Shown piece after piece: positions 1 to 10,279 of a stretch of 64,000 nt of DNA. The translations under genes and the position numbers were made by a program. How positions within the stretch are numbered: position 1 is the first letter of the stretch; each line of letters opens with the position of its first letter. This DNA comes from Dipteris shenzhenensis (taxonomy: Eukaryota; Polypodiophyta; Polypodiopsida; Gleicheniales). Under the pieces are notes generated by a model. It was not told the DNA's origin, did no database searches, and was given only the letters and a program-made list of their open reading frames with translations. Where the stretch lies: NCBI GenBank assembly GCA_047967505.1, contig CM106540.1, one strand, 5' to 3'.

Positions 1-91
1 ATGTGATCACTTGAGCATCTCAACCCCAAGTATGCTTCCTTAAAAACAAGATGAATTTCATTCATGTGGCTTGCCAAGTGAGAGAGAAGAA

Positions 92-151
<60 letters not shown>

Positions 152-782
152 GGGAGAAAAAAGGTGAACAGTATTCAATGGGCATGCCCAAAGTGAGAGA
201 GAGGGAATGAATGCACGTCCTAAAAAAGCACACACAAATTTGAAAGAGATGCTCTAAAGTGAACACACTAGCTTGTGGTTGGGTGCATGTGTGTGGTGTG
301 TGTGAGTGCCACATCTGTGGACCCATTGCCCACCGATCCAGGGTGGGGTGCCCCTCGATTGGACCTTGGGTGCGTGAGTGTGGTGTGGATGCATTCAAAA
401 AAAAGGAAGAAAAATAACTAAATAAAAAGTGAACATGCCAACCAATCTTGAAATTTGCAACAAAAACACATGTGGAAAATGTTAGAAATTATTTTTGGCA
501 TCTCAAAGTTGAACCTTCACTAAGGCTACCTAAAGGCAGCCAAAAACCTCTTGAAAGAGGAGGGAAAGGTGAATGACATTATCAAGAGCTTAGAGTACAC
601 TATATAATGAGGCATTCCGAATAACGTGCTTGTCACCATGTTAAGCATTCTTGAGAGCGGAGAGAAACAAAACGCCATAAGATTTGCAAATGGATTTTGA
701 AAGCAAAAGCAAGCCCAAGGAATAAGCTTTCTTGCTTAGCTTTCAATACATTCAAAAAGCACAAAGGAAGGCAAGCAATACT
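1..782. other. 5' flank of the cysteine-rich gene, no gene seen
   Basis: No open frame with recognisable motifs is visible on either strand. The stretch holds a GA microsatellite and, near its right end, the probable core promoter of the gene at 908. Composition is typical plant intergenic DNA. Confidence 0.5.
97..147. repeat. (GA)n microsatellite
   Basis: About 25 uninterrupted GA dinucleotides, flanked by purine-rich sequence that continues for some 40 bp. GA tracts are common upstream of plant promoters, but no function can be shown here. Confidence 0.95.
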
Positions 783-789
783 TATATAA
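783..789 (+). promoter_or_regulatory. TATA box upstream of the cysteine-rich gene
   Basis: TATATAA lies 119 bp before the ATG at 908, which would put transcription start near 815-820. There is no ATG between that point and 908, so translation would begin at the annotated start. Inferred from spacing and motif only; a second TATATAAT at 601-608 is a weaker alternative. Confidence 0.55.
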
Positions 790-907
790 GAAGGCCGCAC
801 GAGTCATCTCTAGTGCTCGCAGCGAACAACAATCTTCTTAGTCCAAGCTTCGATTTGCCACAGAGGAAACAACATCGACACTGAGTAATATTCATTCTCT
901 ATTCATT

Positions 908-1156
908 ATGGCCAAAGCAGCAACAGTACTACTCTTGGCAGCAGCTTGTACATTCATGGTGTTGTCCCTTCAGGCAGATGGGGTGGAGGCTCAGAAGAGC
1001 AAGCAGTGTCCTCGGTGTGGTGGCCTTGTGGTATGCCCTTCGGAGTGCCCTCAATGTCACCTCGAATGCGAACTGTGCGGCATGGCATATTGCGAGGCTC
1101 ACAACTCTCATAAGCAACATCAACATTGTAAGCACCCCCAGGGTGATTGTAACTGA
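908..1156 (+). CDS. small secreted cysteine-rich protein
   Basis: An 82-residue open frame with a clear N-terminal signal peptide: Lys at position 3, hydrophobic core about residues 5-21, probable cleavage after VEA at 26-28. The mature part of about 54 residues has ten cysteines (34, 37, 43, 47, 50, 54, 57, 62, 74, 81), several as CxxC pairs (CPRC, CPQC, CELC), and a histidine-rich tail (65, 68, 71, 73, 76). This suggests either a disulphide-bonded secreted peptide or a metal-binding zinc-ribbon-like fold; the family is not recognised. The start is supported by a TATA box at 783, the ATGGC context and no upstream ATG. The gene ends 3 bp from the end of a retroelement frame on the opposite strand, so its 3' UTR may be replaced by transposon DNA. 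Single exon as read. Confidence 0.7.
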   Translation: MAKAATVLLLAAACTFMVLSLQADGVEAQKSKQCPRCGGLVVCPSECPQCHLECELCGMAYCEAHNSHKQHQHCKHPQGDCN

Positions 1157-1159
1157 CGT

Positions 1160-3172
1160 TCAGGAGTTTCTGAGGTTGGTGTCAGCAGGTTCTTCTCCTA
1201 GTATGGAAAAATTATGCTCAAATGGCATTCGTCTTTTAGTTCCTAGCTTCACTCTTGCCCTGAGATCCTTTAGCTCGTGTGCCATAGCCTCATATGCATA
1301 AGCAACTAAAGCAAATGCTTGATGTGGGCATGTAGCAATTGCAAAAAGCCTGCTTTTAAGATTGGCCCATGCTTCTTGTGAAGTTCTGCTGAGCTGATTC
1401 TTCATTTCAGTAATATCTGCTGTTGTCATAAACATGTCTCCTTCTGCTACCATTTTTGTGAGTTGTACTTCAACATTTTCAAGCACACAGATGCGGTCTT
1501 TCAGAAGTGTATTCTCAATCTATAATTCTCTCTAATCAGCTCCCATTTTGTCAAGTTGAATTAAAAACCCATCCTTCATTTCTTGCAGCCATGCTTTGAT
1601 AGTGGGCATGCATTCTTATTGTACTTTGACCTGCCCTGTCAATTTTGCTATGCATATGTTTTGCTGTTCCTTGGAGCTGTTGTACTCTTTAGCCATCTCT
1701 GCAACCTTTGCATGTGCATTAGCCATCTCTTTCTCAAGTTCTGTCTGTTTGAGAAGTAAACTCTTTGCTGCCTCTTTTTCTCTCTGTAACTCGTGTACTT
1801 GCTTTTGCAATTCCCAATTCTTTTTTCTTGTTGATCACAGTAGTCTTTCATTGTGATTAAGACATGGTAGACCTCCATTGTTGACACCTCCTTATGTGTC
1901 CTCTTTGCCAGTGCATCTGATATCGGGGTATCCAAAAGAACAATAAGTTTCCATAGTGGTGAGAAACCACCTATCGGGCTCTATGGAGGAGAATTGAGTA
2001 GGATTCTCGGGAGGTCATCTTTTGGCTGCACCCATGTCTGTTTCACTACTATGTTTGCTCTTGGATTTAGCTTAATCTTCCTTGTTGCTGGCTTTTGTCA
2101 TTTGCTTGGGAGATTTGCTTCTTTGGCAATGGGAGTATCGCATATAACGATTCTGCTAGTGATGTTCCATACACCGTCTACATGCTGTCTTCATGTGAAT
2201 AGTTGGCTGCCTCCAAATCTTATACCAAGGCATCTTTTACCGGATCTGGGCTGTGCTTGCTCTCTTACTTTGTATCTAGGCTGTGCCACATTTTTGTCCT
2301 TTGCTCCCTATATTGGATACTCACATGAGGCTTCTCAGTCGAACTTTGTGCTACAAATTCGAATGTGCATAATCTTCGAGTGTGCATAATCTTCGAGTGT
2401 GCATATGTTGACGTTAAGTCCTTTTTCACAATTTCGCTCATGACCCTTGAATGCAGGATATGAGCCCAACTGATTCTGGTTCCCTTTTTGGCCGCTCTGA
2501 GCAAGGCATATGAGTCGCAGCTCATGGTATTGGTTTTGACCAACAATTGCATTCTCTCCAAATACCAGATTAACTGCTGCCTTCTCCTGCTGTCTTGCAC
2601 ACTACTGACAACAAAATACTTTTTGGCCATCTCAGGTGGACCGAACTCTTGCTGCATCTCTTGATCAATATCCTTTTGATATGTTACCTCCTCCCTTATC
2701 AACGGTAATTGAAAAACTTTAGCAACAACTTTGGGGGTAACCATCAATGTATCTATCAACTTACCTCCCGTTTTTTGGAAATACTCGTACTGTTTGAGAG
2801 CATCGGGTGAGGATTTCCAAGCCACCCAAGGTAGTGTCACATAGTGCAGCAAGTCGATCTTCTTCAGCCACTTTTGGTTCTTCTGCACGTCTAGGGATAC
2901 TTTGAATCCAGGGAAGGTAGCTATAATTATATGCTTCTTCAGTGCTGGCTGTGGTGTCTCATAGTTGCTCTCTATCTCTTCCTTTGCTTTCGCCACGATG
3001 GTTTTCTCAACAGCAGTGCTCTGGCGTGGGCTCTTTTGTGCGGGGGTCATTGACTTCTTCCTGGGAGCCATGTCCGAGTCAAGGAGGGTGGTAGAGATGA
3101 GGAGGTCGAGGGATGGCTGTTGAGGCTAAGAAGAGATCGGGGTTGTGGGGTGGGACTTACGTTTCGGTGCCA
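1160..3172 (-). pseudogene. extra ORF after gypsy integrase: basic N-terminus, globular part, coiled coil
   Basis: The main open segment (3071-2265, 268 residues) starts MAPRKK and continues into a globular region with conserved-looking tryptophans. A second possible start, MAPKRK, lies 101 bp upstream at 3172, so the basic N-terminus seems duplicated. Beyond a stop the same strand encodes, with two or three frame changes, heptad-rich sequence (1810-1616, LQREKEAAK, KEMANAHAKVAEMAKEY) and a helical end (1486-1160). Together this is one broken gene of roughly 600-650 codons. I cannot name the family; it resembles the 'putative plant transposon protein' type of ORF that rides with gypsy elements. 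No membrane segment was seen, so it is not an obvious envelope gene. Confidence 0.5.
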
Positions 3173-4085
3173 TATGTACCAGTTCGTGTGGCATTGAGCT
3201 TGCAGGGACTAGAATTTCCTGGTTGATCTTTGTGGAGTTTGCCTGTTGTCGACTGGCAGTCGGAGTTGGTATTGGGGGAGAGTTGCATCGAGCTCCCATC
3301 GTCGGATTATGAGAGTCCTTGTGAGGATTGCATCGGTGTCATGTGTAATTTCCATGATTGGCCGCACTGAGGCTGGAGCTTCGCATGAAAGTGGGGAATT
3401 ATCCACATAGTGTGGGCGGTGAGGTTGTATGCTCGCATTCTAAGGCAAGAGTACGATGAATCTCGCAAATTGTGCATCGGGTGGGACAAAATTACCTTGG
3501 TGGTGGATAGTAGGCAGGTGATAATCGGGGGTGCGGATGGTTGACTTACTGGAGTCGAGCAAAGCCGAATGCTGGGCAGTGTGAGCAACTTTAGTGAGAA
3601 GAGCGACGGATGCAAGTCGGACCTCGTTTGTGTCAATCGGATGTGACACGTTGCTTTAGGGTCAAGCGGACTTTGGTCGAATAGATTGTGTCGGAGTGCT
3701 GGCAAACACGAGTCGGATATATCCGACTGAGCCAGTTGTGCTATCGAATGCCAGTCAGACTATGCTTGTCCTAGTTGGAGGCGTGTCGGATACCAGTCGG
3801 GCTGCATTGTCTAGGGAGTCGAACTCCTATCGAACTGCAGTCGGATTGCTACTTCGATCACATATAGCTTTTTTGCATGCTCCAACTCTCCTGTGATGAC
3901 ATTATAATTAACCCCTTATTTGCCAAGATAAAATAAAATTACATGATTAGATAGTTTGCTGCTTTGTGGTTGGTTTGAGTGTCCTGTCGGGTGGGCTGCT
4001 ACTTGATGTCGGAGCTGTTTTGTCAGGGTGACAAAGAGATGTCTACTATTGCTGCTACTTTTGTAGTAATCTTTACACTAGCCTG
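3173..4085. other. GTCGG/CCGAC-rich spacer between integrase and extra ORF
   Basis: No convincing reading frame. The stretch has about a dozen GTCGG motifs on the plus strand, densest at 3610-3850, including the palindrome GTCGGATATATCCGAC near 3712. It begins where integrase homology stops (after ILWALRTAHKVAIGLTPSG on the minus strand), so it may be an insertion or a decayed non-coding part of element H. Confidence 0.4.
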
Positions 4086-4688
4086 AAGGTGTCAATCCTA
4101 TGGCTACCTTGTGAGCTGTCCTTAGTGCTCAAAGTATTGAGTTTAAATGCTGATCCCAATCCAATGGATGATCAGCAATGGTTCTTTTGTAAACCTTTTT
4201 CATTAACTTGTTTGTACTCTCAGCCAAACCATTGGCTTGTGTGTAATATGCTGTAGACTTTTTGTGCAAAATCATGTGCATTTTTGTCATCTTTTTTATT
4301 GTTTTGTTTATGAAATGGGTCCCTCTATCAGATACAATCTCAATTGGAACACCAAATCTAGTAACAATAGTATGGTATAGAAAATGTGCAATTGTTCTAG
4401 CCTTACATGTTTTGAGTGCAATAGCGTCTACCCATTTTGTGTAATAATCAGTAGCACCAAGTATATATTGATTACTGGAATATTTTGCGAGAGGCTTGAT
4501 TGGTCCAATAAAGTCCAATCCCCACTTTTGAAATGGACCCAATGGAAGGATGGGTTGGTGTGGCATCTTGTCACTATCCATTGGCCGATCATCTCTTTGC
4601 AAGGCAAGGTAGGCATAATTTTGCATATTTGTGGGCATCCTTTAACATTGTGGGCCACCATAATCCAGCCTGCAAGACTTTCTTGCAT
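4086..4688 (-). pseudogene. gypsy integrase (element H)
   Basis: The core is read in one open frame from 4638. DFIGPI holds the first catalytic Asp, the ATDYYTKW strand follows, VSDRGTHF holds the second Asp and NGLAES holds the Glu, so the DDE triad is kept. The zinc-finger side (4688-4640) is in another frame. Homology stops near 4086 without the C-terminal domain. In an intact element this enzyme would insert retrotransposon cDNA into nuclear DNA. Confidence 0.75.
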
Positions 4689-4783
4689 GTGATATCTCCT
4701 GAGAGGTGACCTCCTGCTGTACCTCCATGTGTTTCTGTTAATACATCTTTTTGCTCATGCTCCTGGACACATCTCCTGATGAC

Positions 4784-5457
4784 CTAATCAATGCCCCTTC
4801 TGTACAACACTCCAGCAATGATAAGAAAAGGTCCGCTTTGCAACACTAACTTCTTTTTTTGATTTTGATTCATTGTTTCTAGGATTAGTCCATCAGTGAG
4901 AAAAAATAACATTTTCTCATACCAGTTTGGTTGCTCATCAATTCGTACCATGAACAAATTTGCATCAGGAAGTTCATCTGGTATACCTGTCGAAGGCTCT
5001 CCTAACTGCAGCTTGCTTAGATAATTTGAAATTGCATGCTGTTTCCCTGGTCTATGGACAATTGTGTAGTCAAACTCTTGTAACAATAGCATCCATCTTG
5101 CTAATCTTCCTATTAGATGCTGTTTGTTGACCAAGTAAATTAAAGCATGGTGGTGCGCTTCTCTTTCTATTGTTGCATAGTTCTTTTCATGCTTTGTCAA
5201 GATTCGCTAGCATAATATATAGGTCTAAACCACTTAGGTGATTGTTGTTGCATGAGGATTGCTCCCACTACTGAATTTGATGCATCTACAAAGACTTCAA
5301 AAGGAAGAGACCAATAAGGAGGCTGTAATACAAGAGCAACCATCAGTATCTTCTTGAGAATGTTGAAAGCTTGTTCTTGATGAGTGTCCCAGATGAATGG
5401 TTCAGTATCCCTTGTGAGTTTAGTAAGAGGATAACAGATATCAGTGAGGTATCTCAA
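4784..5457 (-). pseudogene. gypsy RT connection and RNase H (element H)
   Basis: The 5457-5197 segment reads through LTKLTR and FVDASNSVVGAIL (RNase H beta strand with its Asp) to YYAS. After a frame change, 5200-4784 continues with LTKHEKNYATIEREA and the HRPGK motif that typically ends RNase H in gypsy pol. It lies directly between reverse transcriptase and integrase on the same strand. Broken by at least one frameshift. Confidence 0.7.
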
Positions 5458-5492
5458 AAATCTACAGTGCCATTTTATTTGGCCATGAATCT

Positions 5493-6417
5493 CTATAGTT
5501 GCTTGACATTTTTTGGAGCTTTAGAATTCTGGATTACTGAGACCTTGTTAGGGTCAATCTCCATGCCTTCTTGTGAGATAATATGTCCCAATGGAATACC
5601 TCTACTGACAGCAAAAGCACATTTTAATGAGTTTAAGCTCAGACCAGCAAATCTGCATTTAGCAAAGCATAATGACAAGTGATGCAAATGATCAATCCTT
5701 TTTCCAAATACTGAGAAGTCATCTAGAAATACCTTCATGAATGAGGTCAGGTACTCTGCAAATACCTCTTGTATATATTTTTGGAAAGTGGGTGGTGCAT
5801 TTTTCAATCCAAAGGTCATGACATTGGATGCAAATACACCCCATTCTATTACAAATGTAGTTTTATCTCTGTCTTTTGGAGCCATTTTGATCTGGTTATA
5901 CCCATTGAAGCCATCTAAAAAATTATAAATCTGATGTCCAACCATAGCATCAAACAATGAATCACAAAATGGAAGAGGGAATGGATCAGTGATGGTTGCT
6001 ACATTTAACTTTCTGTAATTAACACATTCTTAGTTTCCCATTTTTCTTTGGAACAATAACAATTGGAGATAACCATGTCACATGTGTTAGGGGATATATG
6101 AAACTAACCCTCATCAACTTGTTAATTTCCTTCTTTACCAACTTGGCATAATTTGGATTCATTCTATATCTCCCTTGAATGATTGGTACTGCATCCGTCT
6201 TTAGATTTATTCTATGTTGACAGAATGATGGATCTACCCCCTTCATATCAGTGTGATGCCATGCAAAAATGTCCTCGTACTGTTCTAATAACTTTCTAAG
6301 AGCCGCTTTGAATGGTGGGGGAAGATTTGTACTTACCATGAGTGTTTGTGGGTTATCATTGTCTCCCAAATTCATTTCTTCCAAGTCATCTTGTCTTACC
6401 CTGACACTCCTTTGCAT
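5493..6417 (-). pseudogene. gypsy reverse transcriptase (element H)
   Basis: Segment 6417-6019 holds the N-terminal fingers with IVIVPKKNGKLRMC. After a frame shift near 6020, segment 5957-5493 holds FLDGFNGYNQI (first catalytic Asp), TFGLKNAPPTFQ and VFLDDFSVFG (catalytic Asp pair, near 5707-5736), then the thumb with GMEIDPNKV. Motif order and spacing are those of Ty3/gypsy RT. Only the frameshift and flanking decay show that it is dead. Confidence 0.8.
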
Positions 6418-6783
6418 TTGCTCTTCAAACTAAATTTTTGCCTCTTGAATTGCTTGTTCTAGTGATGTAGAAGCAAGAGATCTTTCTGCATCGCTATTGT
6501 CTGCATTTATATCCTTTTCTGTAGATTCTCCTTTAGAAGCTTTTCTGACTGTGTTCTAATTCTCATCTATTCTGTAGCAGCTGGAAGTGTGTTAGACTGT
6601 TGTTTTTGTTCATTTGGGTCAACATATTGATTCTTCACAACATCAATTTCAAAAATAGGGAAGATAGTGGGATTCCTTTTGAGAAAAATTTCTTCCTCAT
6701 CTTCATCAATATCGGAAATCATATTGATGCCCTTTGCTTCTAGTGGCTGTGTTTTTCTGGGAAAACTTTTTGTAGAAGATAAG

Positions 6784-7020
6784 TTAACTTTGATTTTCTT
6801 TTTTCCCTTCGTGATAGTGATTCTCTGTGAATGTCATACCCATGATTGTAATTTCTTGCCCTCTCAAGATTCCAAAAGGTTGTATTCTTCTTTGGTCAGC
6901 CATCCTCACTTGGAATGGTGCTGGAATCAGCTCATTACAACAAAATTTTTTAAATATATCCTCTAATAGGATATTCACACCTGAACCTCCATCAACTAAA
7001 ACTTTTGGAATTTTCTACCT
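6784..7020 (-). pseudogene. retropepsin-like protease (element H)
   Basis: The translation reads KVLVDGGSGVNILLEDIF, an aspartic protease active site in the DGGSG form seen in some plant gypsy elements. It is followed by VRMADQRRIQPFGIL and an I-MG strand. The D-G-G-S part lies just before the longest open piece (6978-6784). It would cleave the Gag-Pol polyprotein. Confidence 0.55.
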
Positions 7021-8009
7021 TTTGTATATGACATCAATCAGTGGCACTTGGTAGTCCACATCTTCAATTGTAGATGTATAAACATCTGGAGTCTCTTCTT
7101 CATCATCAGTTGCTTTATAATCTTTGCATGTATCTGACTCTTGTCTTAGCAATCCCTTGCAAATCTAATGTTTGAAGGTTGGGACCAAGTTCAATAACTG
7201 GTCAAGAGTGATTTGAACTTGGGACTCCATAAGCTTTTGATAAAAGAAAGTATGGTCTTCTTGTTTTGTATTGATGCCTTCTTTCTGCTCATTGTCAGTC
7301 ATCACAGGCATTTGACTTTTTTCTGATGTGATGGAATGTAGCACATCTTGCGGTTCTGCTATTATTTCATTGTTTTGCCTTTCTGGTGTTTCTGACCCTA
7401 TTATGTCTGCAGAATGCATATGCTATTTTGCATATGTGTCTTGTTTCTGAGGAAGATTTTTATGTGTAGTTTCTATCTATTGCAATGTGTTCTGATGGCT
7501 TTTGACTGCTTTGAGAAGCTTTAGCCTGGTTGTCATCTTTGGTTTGTTATGCAGACATATTGCTGTCGGACTACTATCGGATCTGTTTATATTGATCGAT
7601 CCCCTTGCCTTTGTTAATGTGATGCTCTTTCCTGACATCCTGGGAAGCATTGTTGGCAAGTACTTGTTGCAATGCTTTGTTTCTTGTCTCATTTTGATTA
7701 GGCCAATTCATTGCCTTGGTGTTGTCTCTTTGTGGTTCTCCCAATCCTTGTAGAGGCTTTGTGTTTTGTGACCTTGTAATTGCTAATGCATGAGTCGTAT
7801 TTGGACTTTGCTGATTATTGTAACTGTTATCTGGATTATGAGGAGCTATATATACCATATTCACTCCTGGAGGTTGTTGTTGACCATTTTGATTGTTTCT
7901 TCCATCATAATGGATGATTTACATACCTCTTTCCCCACGGTGTTTACACCAAAGTTCACATTGTGGGCCTTGCCTATGGCCATCAATCACAATAAGTGCA
8001 TGCCTAGGT
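7021..8009 (-). pseudogene. decayed gag-protease linker (element H)
   Basis: Several short minus-strand pieces rich in Gln, Asn, Lys and Ser lie between the zinc knuckle and the protease. They fit a low-complexity Gag-Pol linker. No motif can be named, and stops occur in all frames. Confidence 0.35.
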
Positions 8010-8678
8010 TTATCCTTGCTCTTTTTGTTGTTGATTTTTCCATTGTTGCTGAAATTGCCTTCTAGGGGCTGCATTTAGATATCTTTGTTGGGTTGACCTT
8101 ACTACTGCTACTTGATTGGTAAGTACAACTAGCTCTTCATTGTGTTGTTGTTGTTGTACATAAGGTGGTACCCTCCCTTTGTAGTTTGGGTTGTACCAAC
8201 ATCTTTCTTTGTCATGGTTATCTTTCTTGCAAAATTCACATGAAATCTTTTGGGGCAGTGGTGCTTGAGGTGGTGGCTTCAAGCTTTGAAGCTACTCCTG
8301 GATCATTTTCTCCAGCTTGTAGATTTTATCTGTTGTCTTTTTTGCTATGGATTTTTCTTTGTTCTTCTACTTCTTCTCTTTCTTTTTCTTCTTGAAATAT
8401 TCTTCATCATCCTCATCTTCTTCTGATGAGGTAGCTTCTTCTTCATCAGTGTCTTCTTTTGCTTCACTATCAGTGTCCGTATCTGAATCTGATTGTGAAT
8501 CTGAATGCTTTTTCCTCTTTGTCTTCTTGGACTTTGATACTGTACCAAATCTCCTTTCTGCCCGTTGGGATACTTCTACCATATTTTTAAAGTCATTGGC
8601 CCCTCCAAGCTGGTCCCGGCCAGCTATTGCAATTCTCAGTTCTTTGTTTAATCCTTTGCAAAAGTAATCTCCCAGCAT
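8010..8678 (-). pseudogene. gypsy Gag C-terminal part with zinc knuckle (element H)
   Basis: Segment 8678-8367 reads YFCKGLNKELRIAI, a typical Gag capsid C-terminal helix, then a tail rich in Ser, Asp, Glu and Lys encoded by near-repetitive codons. Segment 8282-8010 holds CEFCKKDNHDKERC, a CX2CX4HX4C nucleic-acid-binding knuckle, followed by Gln-rich sequence. The Gag N-terminus is absent beyond about 8690. Confidence 0.65.
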
Positions 8679-8690
8679 GCATTGAAGGAG

Positions 8691-9220
8691 TAAGATGATA
8701 GAAATGTAAAGAATAAATGCATCTTTTTGAATTTATATATGTTAATTTTTTCCTTGGTAGCATGAAATAATTTAAAATTACCTTTTTCAAAAAATATGCT
8801 ACTTGCTTGACTAATAAATTAACTACTTTATAACTTATAATCTATAACCATTTTTTCCTACTCAAGCTTGAGGACTTTTTGACAAAGTGTTTGGAAGTAC
8901 CCACTCTTTCATAGACATTTTGCACTTTAATAATTGTGAAACATTGCACTTTTAGACTCTAGAATCTAGAGGGTTGTTCTTGTTCGTAGGTAAAGCAATA
9001 ACAAGCTGAGAAGCACAGGCATTACCTATCTACCCAAATTAAACTATAGTGTTATAACATATGGTTTATTTGGATGGTGATAAGTCAGTGGACCCTAACA
9101 TTGGAGCTTGGGCTACTTGACAGATTCGACATTTTCTTTACCAATTTTTTGTTCGATCTTTGAAAAACATTTTATTTGATCTTCGGGTGCCATGTTGATG
9201 GGTTTTTTCATAATAACACA
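8691..9220. other. no gene seen
   Basis: AT-rich sequence without recognisable coding, LTR or RNA features. It marks the right edge of element H. Confidence 0.4.
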
Positions 9221-9288
<68 letters not shown>

Positions 9289-9350
9289 TACATATATATA
9301 TATATATATGCATACATACATACATACATACATATATATGTATGTATGCT
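9221..9350. repeat. compound microsatellite (TC)n(CA)n(TA)n(CATA)n
   Basis: (TC)n at 9221-9240 is followed by about 21 CA units (9242-9284), a TA tract and CATA/TATG tetranucleotides to about 9350. The alternating purine-pyrimidine CA/TA run is a classic candidate for Z-DNA and slippage. Confidence 0.95.
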
Positions 9351-9361
9351 ACCTCCCTTAT

Positions 9362-9570
9362 CACCAGTAATCTGATTGTTGTTGTCTTGATTTGTTGTCG
9401 TCTGTTGTTGGTCTTCTTTCCGCCAGTAATCTAACTGTTGTTGTTTTGATTTGTTGTCATCTTTTGTTGTTTCTCTTTCTTCCAATAATTCGACTGTTGT
9501 TGTTTTGATTTGTTGTCATCTAGTGTTGGTCTTCTTTGTGCCGGTAATCCAACTACTGTTGTTGTCTGAG
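9362..9570. repeat. 59-bp minisatellite, about 3.5 copies
   Basis: Copies begin at 9366, 9425, 9484 and 9543, each 59 bp apart. They share a start like AGTAATCTGA, then TTGTTGTTG, TTGATTTGTTGTC and GTCTTCTTT blocks. Copies differ by several substitutions, so the array is not recent. Confidence 0.85.
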
Positions 9571-9804
9571 GAATTCTGTATTGATGCAGCCTAGCTTGTT
9601 TAGTTGTAGCTTGCCTCGATGGTCGTTTGCACTGGCTATTCGATGTTAATGAATTGTATGTGGCTTTTCTAGTAATGCAAACTACATAGATTTGGTGTGT
9701 GAACTATGAATGATCATTCACCACTCCACTCTCACTACCATATTCAGTTGGGCTGTGGGTTTGTATGAGTGGCATGATCCAACGTGAACCAGAGGCTCTA
9801 GGAA

Positions 9805-10279
9805 TGAACACTGTGAGGATCGCTAAATGTCTTCACAGTGCATTCAACAAATGAAAACATAGAACATATGTCAACTCAAATGCAACAAGTGCAAGGAGTT
9901 GGATAAGAGACTGACAAGAGTTGGATTGCATGTAGACTGAACTAAACAATGAAAGAACAGTAGAGAACTCATGAATTTGCAAAATGGATATATTGTATTA
10001 TGCTTCAATAGAGATCAACAACAACTCAACCTCAAAATGGGTTGTTATAGGACTTTTATACCTATCCAGATCCCTTCCGACTATTATAAGTCTATAGTCA
10101 GTTATGTCTTTTAGTAACAACCCTTGTTACAAAACATCATACTATTGCATTAGCCCACTACTTATCAGTTACAGAAAGTGGTATCCACTAGTAACTACCT
10201 TGTGCCATGGGACTAACTTATCCTAACCTATGTTGACCCTGAGTTATTGGCCACGTAGGTGGAGACTAAGTCTTCAACA
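9805..10279 (-). repeat. probable isolated LTR, minus orientation
   Basis: Read on the minus strand the segment starts TGTTGAAGAC and ends GTGTTCA, with a TATAAAAG-type box (plus 10051-10060) in the expected part. Beyond its end follow TAGAGCCTCTGG-like bases that resemble a decayed tRNA-Met primer site. No partner LTR was found, so it could be a solo LTR or the remains of a 5' LTR. Termini are inferred. Confidence 0.4.

Larger units (their letters stand above)
1160..8690 (-). mobile_element. degenerate Ty3/gypsy element H with extra downstream ORF
   Basis: In minus-strand order it carries a gag remnant with zinc knuckle (8678-8010), a protease motif (about 7000), reverse transcriptase (6417-5493), RNase H (5457-4784), integrase (4688 to about 4086), a coding-poor stretch and an extra coiled-coil ORF (3172-1160). 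All parts are frameshifted. I found no LTR pair: the gag N-terminus is missing on the right, and no 3' LTR follows on the left. A protease with DGGSG and an extra ORF after integrase recall the Athila lineage, but that is inference. Confidence 0.75.

Noticed and set aside
2000-2390. 131-codon plus-strand frame with hydrophobic stretches, a possible membrane protein
   Set aside because: It is antisense to the coding of the extra ORF of element H, and the hydrophobic runs come from reverse-complemented Lys/Glu codons.
8347-8667. Ser-rich plus-strand frame
   Set aside because: Antisense of the acidic, Lys-rich Gag tail of element H.
9176-9485. Open frames encoding THTHTH or CVCVCV proteins
   Set aside because: Direct translation of a microsatellite.
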